A stretch of DNA of 64,000 bases from Cronobacter sakazakii. GTDB taxonomy: Bacteria > Pseudomonadota > Gammaproteobacteria > Enterobacterales > Enterobacteriaceae. Position numbers and translations under genes: made by a program. Under the pieces are notes generated by a model that searched no databases, was not told the DNA's origin, and saw only the letters and a program-made list of their open reading frames with translations. Where the stretch lies: positions 4,447,266 through 4,511,265 of the forward strand of contig NZ_CP011047.1 in the NCBI RefSeq assembly GCF_000982825.1. The letters are read 5' to 3'. Shown here piece after piece: positions 8,009 to 17,152 of this stretch; position 1 is the first letter of the stretch, and each line of letters opens with the position of its first letter.

Positions 8009-8773
8009 ATGAAAAAACGCATCACTTTCAGCGTAAACAATAGTTCTACTATTGATGCAATTGACGACTATAGCAATGCAAAAGGATACTCCAGGTCAGA
8101 GGTGATATCATTTTTATTAAACGCCACAGTCCCAGCATTGAATAAAATAACATCGCAATATCATATAGCTCAAACTTTGGAGTCAACATTAGGCTGTATT
8201 TTTGAAGAGAAGGCCCCGTCAATAGCACGGGGGGAGCCAAAATTAACTTACGAAGAGTTTTTTCATTCCGTCTGGAACACTCACATTCGACACCGGAACG
8301 AGGTTATCGACCAGAATTTTTATGCACACAAAATATCTCATGATAAGATGGGGAAGAGTGAAAAAAAATTAATTCATGAAAAGCTCACATACATTATAAA
8401 AAGCTTCAATGTAAAAAAAGCAATTTTTATTTACACAGATCGGCGCGTGAACCACAAACATCTAATTGCAGGAGGGTTGTCAAATATCATACTGATAAAG
8501 GAAACAGTTTACGATGGTTGTTTTTTTGATTTGAGCAGCATTGTGATTATGCCAATCTTTGAACTTATTACATTTGGAATTGAAGAGGTATTGAAAAGAA
8601 ATAAAATCCACCATAAACAATCATGCTATTGCTGGATACCAATTTATTACACAAATGATCTAGCGGTAATGGTCCCGGTGATTGCCGAAGGCGATACACC
8701 TCAAAAGGCGATGAAAGGAGGAGATGCCATCATTATTAACCCCTTTAACGGTGAAGTAAACCATACTTTCTGA
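8009..8773 (+). CDS. Hypothetical protein with RHH-like N-terminus
   Basis: 254 aa with ATG 8009. Residues 1-40 (KKRITFSVNNSSTIDAIDDY, then GYSRSEVISFLLN) resemble a ribbon-helix-helix domain. The remaining 210 residues are an A+T-rich, unrecognised domain with no obvious catalytic motif. It lies between the AlpA-like regulator and a small HTH gene in the island's left arm, so a regulatory role is plausible. I cannot assign it a function. Confidence 0.6.
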   Translation: MKKRITFSVNNSSTIDAIDDYSNAKGYSRSEVISFLLNATVPALNKITSQYHIAQTLESTLGCIFEEKAPSIARGEPKLTYEEFFHSVWNTHIRHRNEVIDQNFYAHKISHDKMGKSEKKLIHEKLTYIIKSFNVKKAIFIYTDRRVNHKHLIAGGLSNIILIKETVYDGCFFDLSSIVIMPIFELITFGIEEVLKRNKIHHKQSCYCWIPIYYTNDLAVMVPVIAEGDTPQKAMKGGDAIIINPFNGEVNHTF

Positions 8774-8855
8774 TACCAATGTTAAGCATAACCACTTAGT
8801 TGCATACATCTCGACAGTATGGAGTTAGTACCTAATAGCTTGATGAGGGTAAAAG

Positions 8856-9032
8856 ATGCCTACTAACAAAGCAAAATCAAAGAAAATTCTAGGAAGGCCT
8901 GAAGGAAGTAAATATTACCATTTAATTCAGAGTGAGAAGGCTAAGAATTACTCTCAATCCAAGGTGGCAAAGATCTTAGGAATAAGTATTTCCACGGTAA
9001 AAAGACACTGGGATAACGGCATCTTTGGGTGA
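8856..9032 (+). CDS. Small resolvase-type HTH protein
   Basis: 58 aa, with GAGG nine bases before ATG 8856. It begins with a GRPEG hinge motif followed by a helix-turn-helix (SQSKVAKILGISISTVKRHW), as in the DNA-binding tail of serine resolvases or Hin-type invertases, but has no catalytic domain. Similar short proteins occur in P4-like islands. It is probably a regulator. Confidence 0.6.
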   Translation: MPTNKAKSKKILGRPEGSKYYHLIQSEKAKNYSQSKVAKILGISISTVKRHWDNGIFG

Positions 9033-9234
9033 TTATAATTGCAGAGTTGCTTTTTAAGTATTTTACTGCATGGGTAATGGGTTGATAACAAGTTTTATTG
9101 TTGGAAAGGTATTATATAACAGTCATTACTATTAATAGTTAATTAATATAACTAACCACAGACATTCAGCTATGTCTGATCATTTTACTGTATACGGCTA
9201 TCATAAGCCGTAGGGCTAACTACAGGATCGAAGC

Positions 9235-9855
9235 ATGGAATTATATCATGGTTCCCATGGTGAGCATGTGCTCGCCTATAAAAAACATATTGAACGAGTC
9301 GTCAATGATGCTATCAGTGAATTCCCTAGAACGATGGCGTTACGTGTTGATGTTCATTATCCACCCATTTTAGACAGAGGTGACACTGTTTGCTGTTTTC
9401 CTAATCTAGAGCCTGGTGCTATATCCCGTTTCCGTAATGCGTTAAATGCAATGCTGGAGGCCAATGAGAAAGCCAGAGCAGCTAACGGTAAACGAATTTA
9501 TCCAAACCGTGTTCGTCACGTTTGGGTACGTGAGTTTTCCGAAGAAGGAAAATGCCACTTTCATCTTGGTCTTTTTTTTAATAAAGATGCTTATTACCAT
9601 TTGGGTGATTATGAGACTGAAAGCAATTTACGAATGATGATTGTAAGAGCATGGTATAGCGCACTGGGATTGGAACTGGATGATTATCCGGGATTGGTTC
9701 ACTACCCTGAAAATTGTCGTTATATATTAGACGTCAATGATTTTAACTTTGAAGGAGAATACAATAAATTACTGAATCGTCTCGACTACCTAGCTAAACT
9801 CGATACAAAAGCTTATGGAGATGGCGACCGTAGCTTCGGCTGCAGTCGCGGGTAA
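9235..9855 (+). CDS. YfjJ/YagK-family protein (inovirus Gp2-like)
   Basis: 206 aa. It matches the YfjJ/YagK C-terminal domain found in CP4-type islands and related to inovirus Gp2 replication proteins. A histidine motif (GKCHFHLGLFF) resembles the HUH metal-binding motif of rolling-circle initiators; the N-terminus is compact (LYHGSHGEHVLAYKKHIERV). Good ribosome binding site is not obvious. It may be a replication or excision-associated protein of the island; activity is not proven since the catalytic tyrosine cannot be placed with certainty. Confidence 0.7.
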   Translation: MELYHGSHGEHVLAYKKHIERVVNDAISEFPRTMALRVDVHYPPILDRGDTVCCFPNLEPGAISRFRNALNAMLEANEKARAANGKRIYPNRVRHVWVREFSEEGKCHFHLGLFFNKDAYYHLGDYETESNLRMMIVRAWYSALGLELDDYPGLVHYPENCRYILDVNDFNFEGEYNKLLNRLDYLAKLDTKAYGDGDRSFGCSRG

Positions 9856-9910
9856 TTTATTTTTTTCAGCAATGGCCTTTCTTATGGATGGAAAGGCCAG
9901 ACCTTATATA

Positions 9911-10217
9911 TCAAGACGATGGTGAGCGATAAAGTATTGTTTTCAAATAATCATCTGTTGCAGTAAACTCAGGGAGTTGGCCATTCATGGCCTGTGTTAG
10001 TGGAATAATCTTTGTCCTGACTCCCATCCCCTGAAATCAACGTAACCATAATCACGTAAGACTTCCATGATAATCGTATTACGTGGTGAACGCTGACCTG
10101 CAACCATCTTTTCAACCGACATCGAATTATTCAGCGCCCCTGGGCTAATAACTTCAAATCGATTGCTATACAAGCCAATCTCTATCTCAACAAAGCGTGT
10201 CCAGTCGCGATGAGCCA
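9911..10217 (-). pseudogene. C-terminal remnant of an AAA_4/HATPase_c_4 (RecG-like) regulator
   Basis: The reading DWTRFVEIEIGLYSNRFEVI, continuing SPGALNNSMSVEKM and AGQRSPRNTIIMEVLRDYGY, is the C-terminal part of the divergent AAA-4/HATPase_c_4 family. One frameshift near 10030 (in a run of Gs on the minus strand) separates it from the natural end, which continues as GMGVRTKIIPLTQAM to a stop at 9911. Its 5' part has been removed by the IS911 remnant, with which it now forms a fused open frame (9997-10545). Not functional. Confidence 0.7.
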
Positions 10218-10545
10218 GTGCAGTCACTGCGAACTGTCGCTCAAGGCGATTCGGGATAACTATGTGTTCATGACCACCACGTTTATATCGGTGGGTAGGC
10301 TGCTGATAACTCACCAGACCCAGTTCTTTCATGAGCTTTCCGGCAAGCCAGCGTCCCATTTTAAAGCCTCTCAGGGTTGCCATAATCGCGATACTTCTTG
10401 CGCCAGCAGAACCATGACTGATGTTATGCAGCTCCAGAACCTGACTGCGTAACACAGCTCGCCTGCCATCTGGCTTTTCGAGGCTTTTTCCCCAGTATTT
10501 GTAGCTGCTGCGATGAACCCCGAACACGTGGCAAAGTGTGACCAC
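10218..10545 (-). pseudogene. IS911-type OrfB transposase, N-terminal fragment
   Basis: About 109 residues match the start of IS911 OrfB (VTLCHVFGVHRSSYKYW ... GRWLAGKLMKELGLVSYQQP). The DDE catalytic core is missing: after RLERQFAVTA the frame runs into the remnant of an HATPase_c_4 gene. Inactive. Confidence 0.8.
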
Positions 10546-10571
10546 AGGATACTGCGCTCTGAGTTTCCCGA

Positions 10572-10874
<303 letters not shown>

Positions 10875-10946
10875 TGAGGCACCTGTAATGTTCTGAGGTG
10901 AGCATATCACCTCTGTTCAGGTGGCCAAATTCAGTAAACCACTTCA

Positions 10947-11964
10947 ATTCGATTGCGTTAGTGGTGTAGATAACCTTGCGGATCGCCTCCGAATACACGA
11001 AGAAGGTGGCAACATTCGGCCAGTTTGCCCGCCAGCTGCGACTTATCTGCGGGTACCGTGCATCCCATTCCTTCCCGAACGCATCCAGCGCCTGCAACGC
11101 GCCTTCTTCCGTGGCTGCGCGGTAAACCTGTTTCAGGTCACGGGTTACCGCTTTATAGTCTTTCCACGCCAAGAACCGCAGGCTGTTGCGTGCCATGTGT
11201 ACTATGCACAACTGGATCTGCGTCTCCGGGTAGACGGCATTAATCGCTTCCGGGAAGCCTTTCAGGCCGTCCATACAGGCGATAAGGATATCGTTCAGCC
11301 CGCGATTTTTCAGTTCCGTCAGTACATTCAGCCAGAACTTTGCACCTTCATTTTCGGCCAGCCACATACCTGGCAGCTCTTTCTGACCATCAAGGTTAAT
11401 ACCCAGAGCCAGGAACACCGCTCTGTTGATAACCCGGCTGTCCTGCCGTACTTTCAGGACAATACAGTCAAGATAAACAATGGGATAAATCGCATCCAGA
11501 GGACGGTTTTGCCATTCTACAACCTGGTCGATTGCGGCATCGGTGACTTTCGATATCAGCGCCGGAGAGACGTCTGCATCGTACATTTCTTTGAAGACTG
11601 AGGTAATTTCGCGGGTAGTCATCCCTCTGGCATACAGCGCCAGGATCTGGTTGTCCATGCCGGTAATGCGGGTCTGATTTTTCTTCACCAGTTGTGGTTC
11701 GAAGGAACCATCACGATCACGTGGAGTACGTAATTCCATCGGCCCGTCGGTAGTGGTGACGGTTTTCGTGGAATAGCCATTACGGGAGTTGGTTCCCGAT
11801 TTGGGCTGATTTTTTTCATGTCCCAGATGGTGAGTCAGTTCAGCGTTGAGAGCAGCCTCAACACTGATTTTCTTGAGCAGGCGATCGAACTGACTGAGAT
11901 CTTCAGGGGTTTTGAGATTTTTGGCCAGTTCGTTAGCCAGAGCCTGCAATTGTTTGTCGTCCAT
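10947..11964 (-). pseudogene. IS256-family transposase, C-terminally truncated
   Basis: About 339 of the usual 400 or so residues remain, from MDDKQLQALANELAKNLKTP to YTTNAIE. The mutator-type features are visible: PRDRDGSFEP, ARGMTTREI, the DDE-type Asp in YLDCIVLKVR, and CMDGLKGFPEAI. At 10947 the reading runs into the IS911 end, so the last helical part with the catalytic Glu region is lost. The upstream end near 12000 shows no clear inverted repeat. Inactive. Confidence 0.85.
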
Positions 11965-12000
11965 AATTTAACCTTCATTTGATGTTGAATTGAACATATC

Positions 12001-12181
12001 AAAATCAGGCAATTACATAAATCTATGTACAGGCTCGCACCTGGGCTTGCCTGACTGACCGCAGGCCGGCGACGACAAGGTGGAAAAGTTCGGCGTGTGG
12101 CTCTGGCGGCAACGATCCCGCGAAGGGCGGACGGTGCTTGAGCTGTTGAACGTAAGCATGCGGGCAAACCGTCTTGCGCGA
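12001..12181. other. Junction region, probable protein-coding debris
   Basis: Here the A+T-rich flank of the IS256 remnant changes to high-G+C DNA. One plus-strand frame (about 12068-12167) reads GDDKVEKFGVWLWRQRSREG and then GRTVLELLNVSM, which looks like a fragment of a real protein, but I cannot place it. No complete gene is present. Confidence 0.35.
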
Positions 12182-12590
12182 CTATGCCGGATGCCACCTA
12201 TGCGGCAGCAGCTCTGCAATCTCACTAGCTCGCTGCGTCGGCAACCGTCTCAGCACATCCTTGAGATAGGCATACGGATCGTGCCCATTATTACGGGCCG
12301 ACTGGATCAAACTCATGATCGGAACAGCGCGCTTGAGCATGCGAACCCGCGCCGAGCATTTGAGAAGGCAACGGGATGAACGCTGTCTGGATAGCCGTGG
12401 TTTTCTGGGTAAGCAGGCGAATCCATTTGTGGACGAGGTTGGCATTGAGGCTGTAGCCCAAGGCGATGTTTGCGATGGAGGCACCGGGTTCAGAACACTC
12501 CTGAATGACCTGAGCCTTGAAAGATTTGCTGTAGGTACGGCGCTGAGGGCGCATGGAAAATCCGCTTGATGGGCCATGGCCTTCGGCGGC
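12182..12590 (-). pseudogene. IS66-family remnant (tnpA and tnpC fragments)
   Basis: Two pieces of an IS66-type element are fused. The downstream piece ends NNGHDPYAYLKDVLRRLPTQ and then RASEIAELLPHRWHPA, the classic C-terminus of TnpC. The upstream piece, in another frame, reads RTYSKSFKAQVIQECSEPGA, then SIANIALGYSLNANLVHKWI, the TnpA HTH domain. Everything between them is deleted. Its high G+C agrees with the tLST to the right rather than the island to the left. Confidence 0.75.
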
Positions 12591-12604
12591 GGTGTCGGGA
12601 AGGT

Positions 12605-12832
12605 GTGTTGGCCGGACGGATACTGTTGAACTACGTTGTCTGGGGCAACGGAAGTGTTTCGGCCCGACTCTGGAACGCGATCCGCAGCGACGACTGGGCA
12701 ATTCCGCACGTTGGCCTGAGCAGCCTCGGGGAAATCGTCGTCTGGGCGCGCCCAGACGAGTTTCCGCCAAGGAACATGCAGACAAGCAAGGGGCTGCGGG
12801 CACTCGGCTACAACGTGAGGATCGGTGTTTGA
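12605..12832 (+). pseudogene. Unrecognised protein fragment
   Basis: An open frame ending at 12832 reads SARLWNAIRSDDWAIPHVG, then EIVVWARPDEFPPRNMQTSK and GLRALGYNVRIGV. The composition is protein-like and the end looks natural, but the start is not. It resembles nothing I can name; possibly a fragment from the conjugative element that brought the tLST. Confidence 0.35.
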
Positions 12833-12969
12833 TCGAGGCGCCTGTGGCACACGCAGGCTGACGAGCCAGGCGCTGTCCATTGCCTGATCAGGCCGCCCCC
12901 CTGTGCCTTGCCTGAGCAGTTGACCTGCATCAATGGGGCGGGAGAACGCTGTACATTCACTCTCGACTC

Positions 12970-12997
12970 TTGAAGTTTGTCATGGTAGGTCTAATAT
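12970..12997 (+). promoter_or_regulatory. Candidate promoter for the stress-tolerance operon
   Basis: TTGAAG (12970-12975) and TAATAT (12992-12997) with a 16-base spacer lie 63 bases before the first gene. The -35 also reads CTTGAAG, similar to the heat-shock sigma-32 -35 element, but the -10 is of the sigma-70 type. Prediction only. Confidence 0.4.
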
Positions 12998-13060
12998 TAC
13001 AAAGTATTGCAAGGATTTCCTTGGCCGGAACCGCAAAGCGACGCGATTGGAGAGGGTGAG

Positions 13061-13237
13061 ATGAAAGCGCACCTACAGGTGATTTTCACGCTCGATGAAT
13101 TGGCTGCGTACTTGAAAGTCGGCAAGCGGACGTTTTATCGGCTCGCCGCACACGGGGAAATTCCGGCTTTCAAGGTGGGCGGGACGTGGCGACTTCGTCA
13201 AAGTGAAATCGATCAGTGCATCAATGATCAGACCTGA
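13061..13237 (+). CDS. Excisionase-type HTH protein, first gene of tLST
   Basis: 58 aa from ATG 13061, chosen because GAGAGGGTGAG precedes it; the frame is open further upstream. It is nearly all one MerR/excisionase-fold HTH domain: FTLDELAAYLKVGKRTFYRL followed by GEIPAFKVGGTWRLRQSEID. This small DNA-binding gene begins the published tLST/LHR layouts. It may regulate the operon. Confidence 0.8.
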   Translation: MKAHLQVIFTLDELAAYLKVGKRTFYRLAAHGEIPAFKVGGTWRLRQSEIDQCINDQT

Positions 13238-13376
13238 GCCGGAGCAAAGAAGGAGGTGATGTGCAAGCGTGAACAGCAGAAGTCATCCGAGCAGCCCGTG
13301 TCGCCTGGGCGCACTGCCCGTCGCAGCAGGCAAAGGGCTTGAGTAACTCGTTTTCCAATTTTTCTGGAGGTATGAC

Positions 13377-13946
13377 ATGGACATCGATTTCAAGAAGTTG
13401 GCTCCCTGGAACTGGTTCAAGAACGAGCAGCAAGAGCAGCAGACCGCCTCTTCCCTGCCGGTGCAGCGCAATGACCTGCCAGCGGCGAGCGGGCCAGTCA
13501 GCCCGATCCTGCAACTGCATCGGGAAATCGACCGGCTGTTCGATGACGCATTCCGGGGCTTCGGTTTTCCGGCGTTGAACATGCCGCAGTGGCCATCCGA
13601 TTGGTCGGGCATGCTGAAGCCGGCCCTGGACATCCAGGAAACCGACAAGCAGTACAAGATTACCCTGGAAGTGCCCGGTGTCGAGGAGAAGGACATCCAG
13701 ATAACTCTCGACAACGACGTGCTGATGGTGCGTGGCGAGAAGCGCCAGGAACAGGAGAAGAAGGAAGGTGGCTTCCACCGTGTGGAGCGCTCCTACGGCA
13801 GCTTTCAGCGTGCCTTGAACCTGCCTGACGACGCCAACCAGGATTCGATCAAGGCATCGTTCAAGAACGGGGTGCTCACGGTCACGATCGACAAGCGCGA
13901 GGTCAGCGCGCCGAAGCAGGGACGCTCGATCCCGATCAACGGCTGA
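13377..13946 (+). CDS. hsp20: Small heat-shock protein Hsp20 (sHSP20)
   Basis: 189 aa, with GGAGG nine bases before the ATG. The alpha-crystallin domain spans about 75-175 (ALDIQETDKQYKITLEVPGV ... RGEKRQEQEKKEGGFHRVER), ending with the SFKNGVLTVTIDK strand and a short Ile-rich tail (SIPING) for oligomer contacts. As an ATP-independent holdase it keeps unfolded proteins soluble, probably handing them to ClpK encoded next. The N-terminus has a Gln/Glu-rich low-complexity stretch. Confidence 0.93.
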   Translation: MDIDFKKLAPWNWFKNEQQEQQTASSLPVQRNDLPAASGPVSPILQLHREIDRLFDDAFRGFGFPALNMPQWPSDWSGMLKPALDIQETDKQYKITLEVPGVEEKDIQITLDNDVLMVRGEKRQEQEKKEGGFHRVERSYGSFQRALNLPDDANQDSIKASFKNGVLTVTIDKREVSAPKQGRSIPING

Positions 13947-14051
13947 CGTCGCCGGCTCGTTCGTCACAAGAAAAACCCGGCACGAGACGAGGAGTCGCGG
14001 CTCGCGATGCCTCGTCGCCTCAACCTTTTCAACCTTCTCAGGAGCATCAGC

Positions 14052-16901
14052 ATGGCCAGAAAACAATGCCAGGTCTGCGGCCAACCCGCCACCGTGCGGG
14101 TGGAAGCCAATCTCAACGGTCGTAACAGCACCATGCTGTTGTGCGACGACCATTACCGGCAATTAGTGCGCCAGCAAAAGCGCACCGTTTCGCCGCTGGA
14201 AGCCTTGTTCGGCTCGCGCAGCGGCCTGTTCGAGGACTTCCTCGGCAGTGACTTCTTCCGCATCGGCGAAGACGCGACGCCAGTTGCCGCCGATACCGAT
14301 GACGTGGTCGATGCCTCGTTTGGCGAGCCCGCCACCGCAGGTTCGGGTGCGCCGCGCCGTCGCGGCAGTGGGTTGGCCAGCCGCATCAGCGAACAGTCGG
14401 AAGCCTTGCTGCAGGAGGCCGCCAAACACGCTGCCGAATTTGGCCGCTCCGAGGTGGATACCGAACATCTGCTGCTGGCGCTGGCCGACAGCGACGTGGT
14501 CAAGACCATCCTGGGTCAGTTCAAGATCAAGGTCGATGACCTCAAGCGGCAGATCGAGTCTGAGGCCAAGCGCGGGGACAAGCCCTTCGAGGGCGAGATC
14601 GGCGTGTCGCCGCGCGTGAAGGATGCGCTCAGCCGCGCCTTCGTGGCCTCCAATGAACTCGGCCATTCTTATGTCGGTCCAGAGCATTTCCTGATCGGTC
14701 TGGCCGAGGAAGGCGAAGGGCTGGCCGCCAACCTGCTGCGCCGCTACGGCCTGACGCCGCAGGCGCTGCGCCAACAGGTCAGCAAGGTGGTCGGCAAGGG
14801 CGCCGAGGATGGCCGCGCTGAGACGCCGACCAACACGCCAGAACTCGACAAGTACTCGCGCGACCTGACCAAGATGGCGCGCGACGGCAAGCTCGACCCG
14901 GTGATCGGCCGCGCGCAGGAGATCGAAACCACCATCGAGGTGCTGGCCCGGCGCAAGAAGAACAACCCGGTGCTGATCGGCGAGCCGGGTGTGGGCAAGA
15001 CCGCCATCGTCGAAGGGCTGGCGCAGCGCATGGTGGCGGGTGAAGTGCCCGAGACCTTGCGCGACAAGCGCCTGGTGGAACTCAACATCAACGCCATGGT
15101 GGCCGGCGCCAAATATCGCGGCGAGTTCGAGGAGCGCGTGCAGAAGGTGCTGAAGGAGGTGACCGAGCACCAGGGCGAGCTGATTTTGTTCATCGACGAG
15201 GTGCACACCATCGTCGGTGCCGGCCAGGGCGGTGGCGAAGGCGGGCTGGACGTGGCCAACGTGTTCAAACCGATGATGGCGCGCGGTGAACTCAACCTGA
15301 TCGGCGCCACGACGCTGAACGAGTACCAGAAATACATCGAGAAGGATGCCGCACTGGAGCGGCGCTTCCAGCCGGTGACGGTGCCCGAGCCGACGGTGGC
15401 CCAGGCCATCATGATTCTGCGCGGCCTGCGCGACACCTTCGAGGCGCACCACAAGGTCAGCATCTCCGAGGACGCGATCATCGCGGCGGCCGAGTTGTCC
15501 GACCGCTACATCACGGCGCGCTTCCTGCCGGACAAGGCGATCGACCTGCTCGACCAGGCGGCCGCGCGCGTGAAGCTGTCGGCCACGGCCCGGCCGGTGG
15601 CCGTGCAGGAGCTGGAGTCCGAACTGCACCAGCTACGGCGTGAACAGGATTACGTGGCCGCGCGCAAGCAGTACGACCAGGCCGCCGAGCTCGGCAAGCG
15701 CATCGAAGCCAAGGAGGCCGAGCTCAAGAAGCTCGTCGAGGACTGGGAGCGGGAGCGGGCCTCCGGCAGTGCCGAGGTCAAGGCGGAACACGTGGCGCAG
15801 GTTGTCTCGCGCCTGACCGGCATCCCGGTCAACGAGTTGACGGTGGAAGAGCGCGAAAAGCTGCTGCACTTGGAACAACGGCTGCACGAGCGCCTGGTGG
15901 GACAAGACGAGGCGGTCCGTGCCGTGGCCGATGCCGTGCGGCTATCCCGCGCCGGCCTGCGCGAAGGCAGTAAACCGGTGGCTACCTTCCTGTTTCTGGG
16001 CCCGACCGGGGTGGGCAAGACCGAGCTCGCCAAGGCATTGGCCGAATCGATCTACGGCGATGAGCACGCCCTGTTGCGCATCGACATGTCGGAATATGGC
16101 GAACGCCATACCGTGGCGCGGCTGGTGGGCGCGCCTCCGGGCTATGTCGGTTACGACGAAGGCGGTCAGCTCACCGAGAAGGTGCGGCGCAAGCCCTACA
16201 GCGTGCTGCTGCTCGACGAGATCGAGAAGGCACACCCTGACGTCTACAACATCCTGCTGCAAGTGTTCGACGACGGTCGCCTCACCGACGGCAAGGGCCG
16301 GGTGGTGGATTTCACCAACACCATCATCATCGCCACGTCCAACCTGGGTTCGGACATCATCCAGCGACGGCTGAAGGCGCGTGAGGCGGCTGGCGAGGAG
16401 TACGAAAAGACCAAGGCCGAGGTCATGGACGTGCTGCGCGGCCACTTCCGGCCCGAGTTCCTCAACCGCATCGACGAGATCATCGTCTTCCATGCGCTGG
16501 GCAAGGAGGAGATCCGCCACATCGTCGGCCTGCAGCTCGATCGCGTGGCGCGCAGCGCCGCCAGCCAGGGCGTGACGCTCACTTTCGATCAGACGCTGAT
16601 CGACCATTTCGCGGAAGAAGGCTACAAGCCCGAGTTCGGTGCGCGTGAACTCAAGCGCCTGATCCGCAGCGAGCTGGAAACTGCGCTGGCGCGCGAGATG
16701 CTCGGTGGCGGCATCGGCAAGGGCGATCACGCCAGCGCACGCTGGGACGACAAGGCCGAACGCGTGGTGTTCGAACGCAAAGAGCCACCGCAGACCCCGG
16801 CCGAGCCGGAGCAGCCGGATGTCGCGAAGGCGACCGAGACGCCGCACGGCGACGCTGGCAAAGGCTCGCGCAAGAAGAAGTCGGCGAGCGACGCATCTTG
16901 A
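14052..16901 (+). CDS. clpK: ClpK (ClpGI) stand-alone AAA+ disaggregase
   Basis: 949 aa from ATG 14052, preceded by AGGAG; the frame's earlier ATG (14007) lacks one. An N-terminal zinc-finger-like segment (CQVCGQPATVRVEANLNGRN, then LCDDHY) is specific to ClpK/ClpG. A Clp_N repeat domain follows at about 115-250. AAA-1 has Walker A GEPGVGKT and Walker B LILFIDEVHT; the middle domain is short; AAA-2 has GPTGVGKT and VLLLDEIEKAHPD. The C-terminal tail is charged and Lys-rich. The family dissolves protein aggregates without DnaK and underlies heat resistance. All ATPase motifs are intact. Confidence 0.97.
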   Translation: MARKQCQVCGQPATVRVEANLNGRNSTMLLCDDHYRQLVRQQKRTVSPLEALFGSRSGLFEDFLGSDFFRIGEDATPVAADTDDVVDASFGEPATAGSGAPRRRGSGLASRISEQSEALLQEAAKHAAEFGRSEVDTEHLLLALADSDVVKTILGQFKIKVDDLKRQIESEAKRGDKPFEGEIGVSPRVKDALSRAFVASNELGHSYVGPEHFLIGLAEEGEGLAANLLRRYGLTPQALRQQVSKVVGKGAEDGRAETPTNTPELDKYSRDLTKMARDGKLDPVIGRAQEIETTIEVLARRKKNNPVLIGEPGVGKTAIVEGLAQRMVAGEVPETLRDKRLVELNINAMVAGAKYRGEFEERVQKVLKEVTEHQGELILFIDEVHTIVGAGQGGGEGGLDVANVFKPMMARGELNLIGATTLNEYQKYIEKDAALERRFQPVTVPEPTVAQAIMILRGLRDTFEAHHKVSISEDAIIAAAELSDRYITARFLPDKAIDLLDQAAARVKLSATARPVAVQELESELHQLRREQDYVAARKQYDQAAELGKRIEAKEAELKKLVEDWERERASGSAEVKAEHVAQVVSRLTGIPVNELTVEEREKLLHLEQRLHERLVGQDEAVRAVADAVRLSRAGLREGSKPVATFLFLGPTGVGKTELAKALAESIYGDEHALLRIDMSEYGERHTVARLVGAPPGYVGYDEGGQLTEKVRRKPYSVLLLDEIEKAHPDVYNILLQVFDDGRLTDGKGRVVDFTNTIIIATSNLGSDIIQRRLKAREAAGEEYEKTKAEVMDVLRGHFRPEFLNRIDEIIVFHALGKEEIRHIVGLQLDRVARSAASQGVTLTFDQTLIDHFAEEGYKPEFGARELKRLIRSELETALAREMLGGGIGKGDHASARWDDKAERVVFERKEPPQTPAEPEQPDVAKATETPHGDAGKGSRKKKSASDAS

Positions 16902-17092
16902 TGGCGGGCGAGGCTGCCGTGTCCGACTCCATCAGCCTGGCATGGGCAGCCTCCCTGGCATCGATCGCGGTGGCGGTCGTGGCCGCGGGTCACGCGGTCG
17001 TCTACAAGCGTGATCCGCGGTCGGCCACGCCGTGGGGGCTGCTCATCAGCGGCGGCACTGCCCTCCCGCTCGCTGGCCATCCGTTTGCGTGA
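16901..17092 (+). pseudogene. Truncated cardiolipin synthase N-terminus (PLDc_N)
   Basis: 63 aa beginning at an ATG that overlaps the clpK stop (TGATG). Hydrophobic residues 10-30 followed by HAVVYKRDPRSATPWGLL match the PLDc_N membrane domain at the start of cardiolipin synthases. After about 50 residues the similarity stops and a short unrelated tail (ALPLAGHPFA) follows; both catalytic HKD domains are absent. Probably a remnant retained in the locus, although it is translationally coupled to clpK and could yield a small membrane peptide. Confidence 0.6.
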
Positions 17093-17152
17093 CGGTGCGG
17101 CCCGTCTGTTCACCTGATCCTCTGGCAACTCGACTTTCGAGGAACACGGTCC

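Noticed and set aside
12182..12880. 232-aa minus-strand open frame
   Set aside because: Only its last 40 residues (IS66 TnpC end) are real; the rest is out of frame with the TnpA remnant.
13259..13342. 27-codon frame after AAGGAGG, before hsp20
   Set aside because: The Shine-Dalgarno is too close to the ATG and the peptide has no recognisable feature; left out as a gene, though a leader peptide cannot be excluded.
14163..15629. 488-aa open frame opposite clpK
   Set aside because: It is the high-G+C shadow of clpK: His/Gln/Leu-rich without domain sense, while the sense strand encodes a full AAA+ protein. Other long antisense frames in 13000-27000 were dropped for the same reason.
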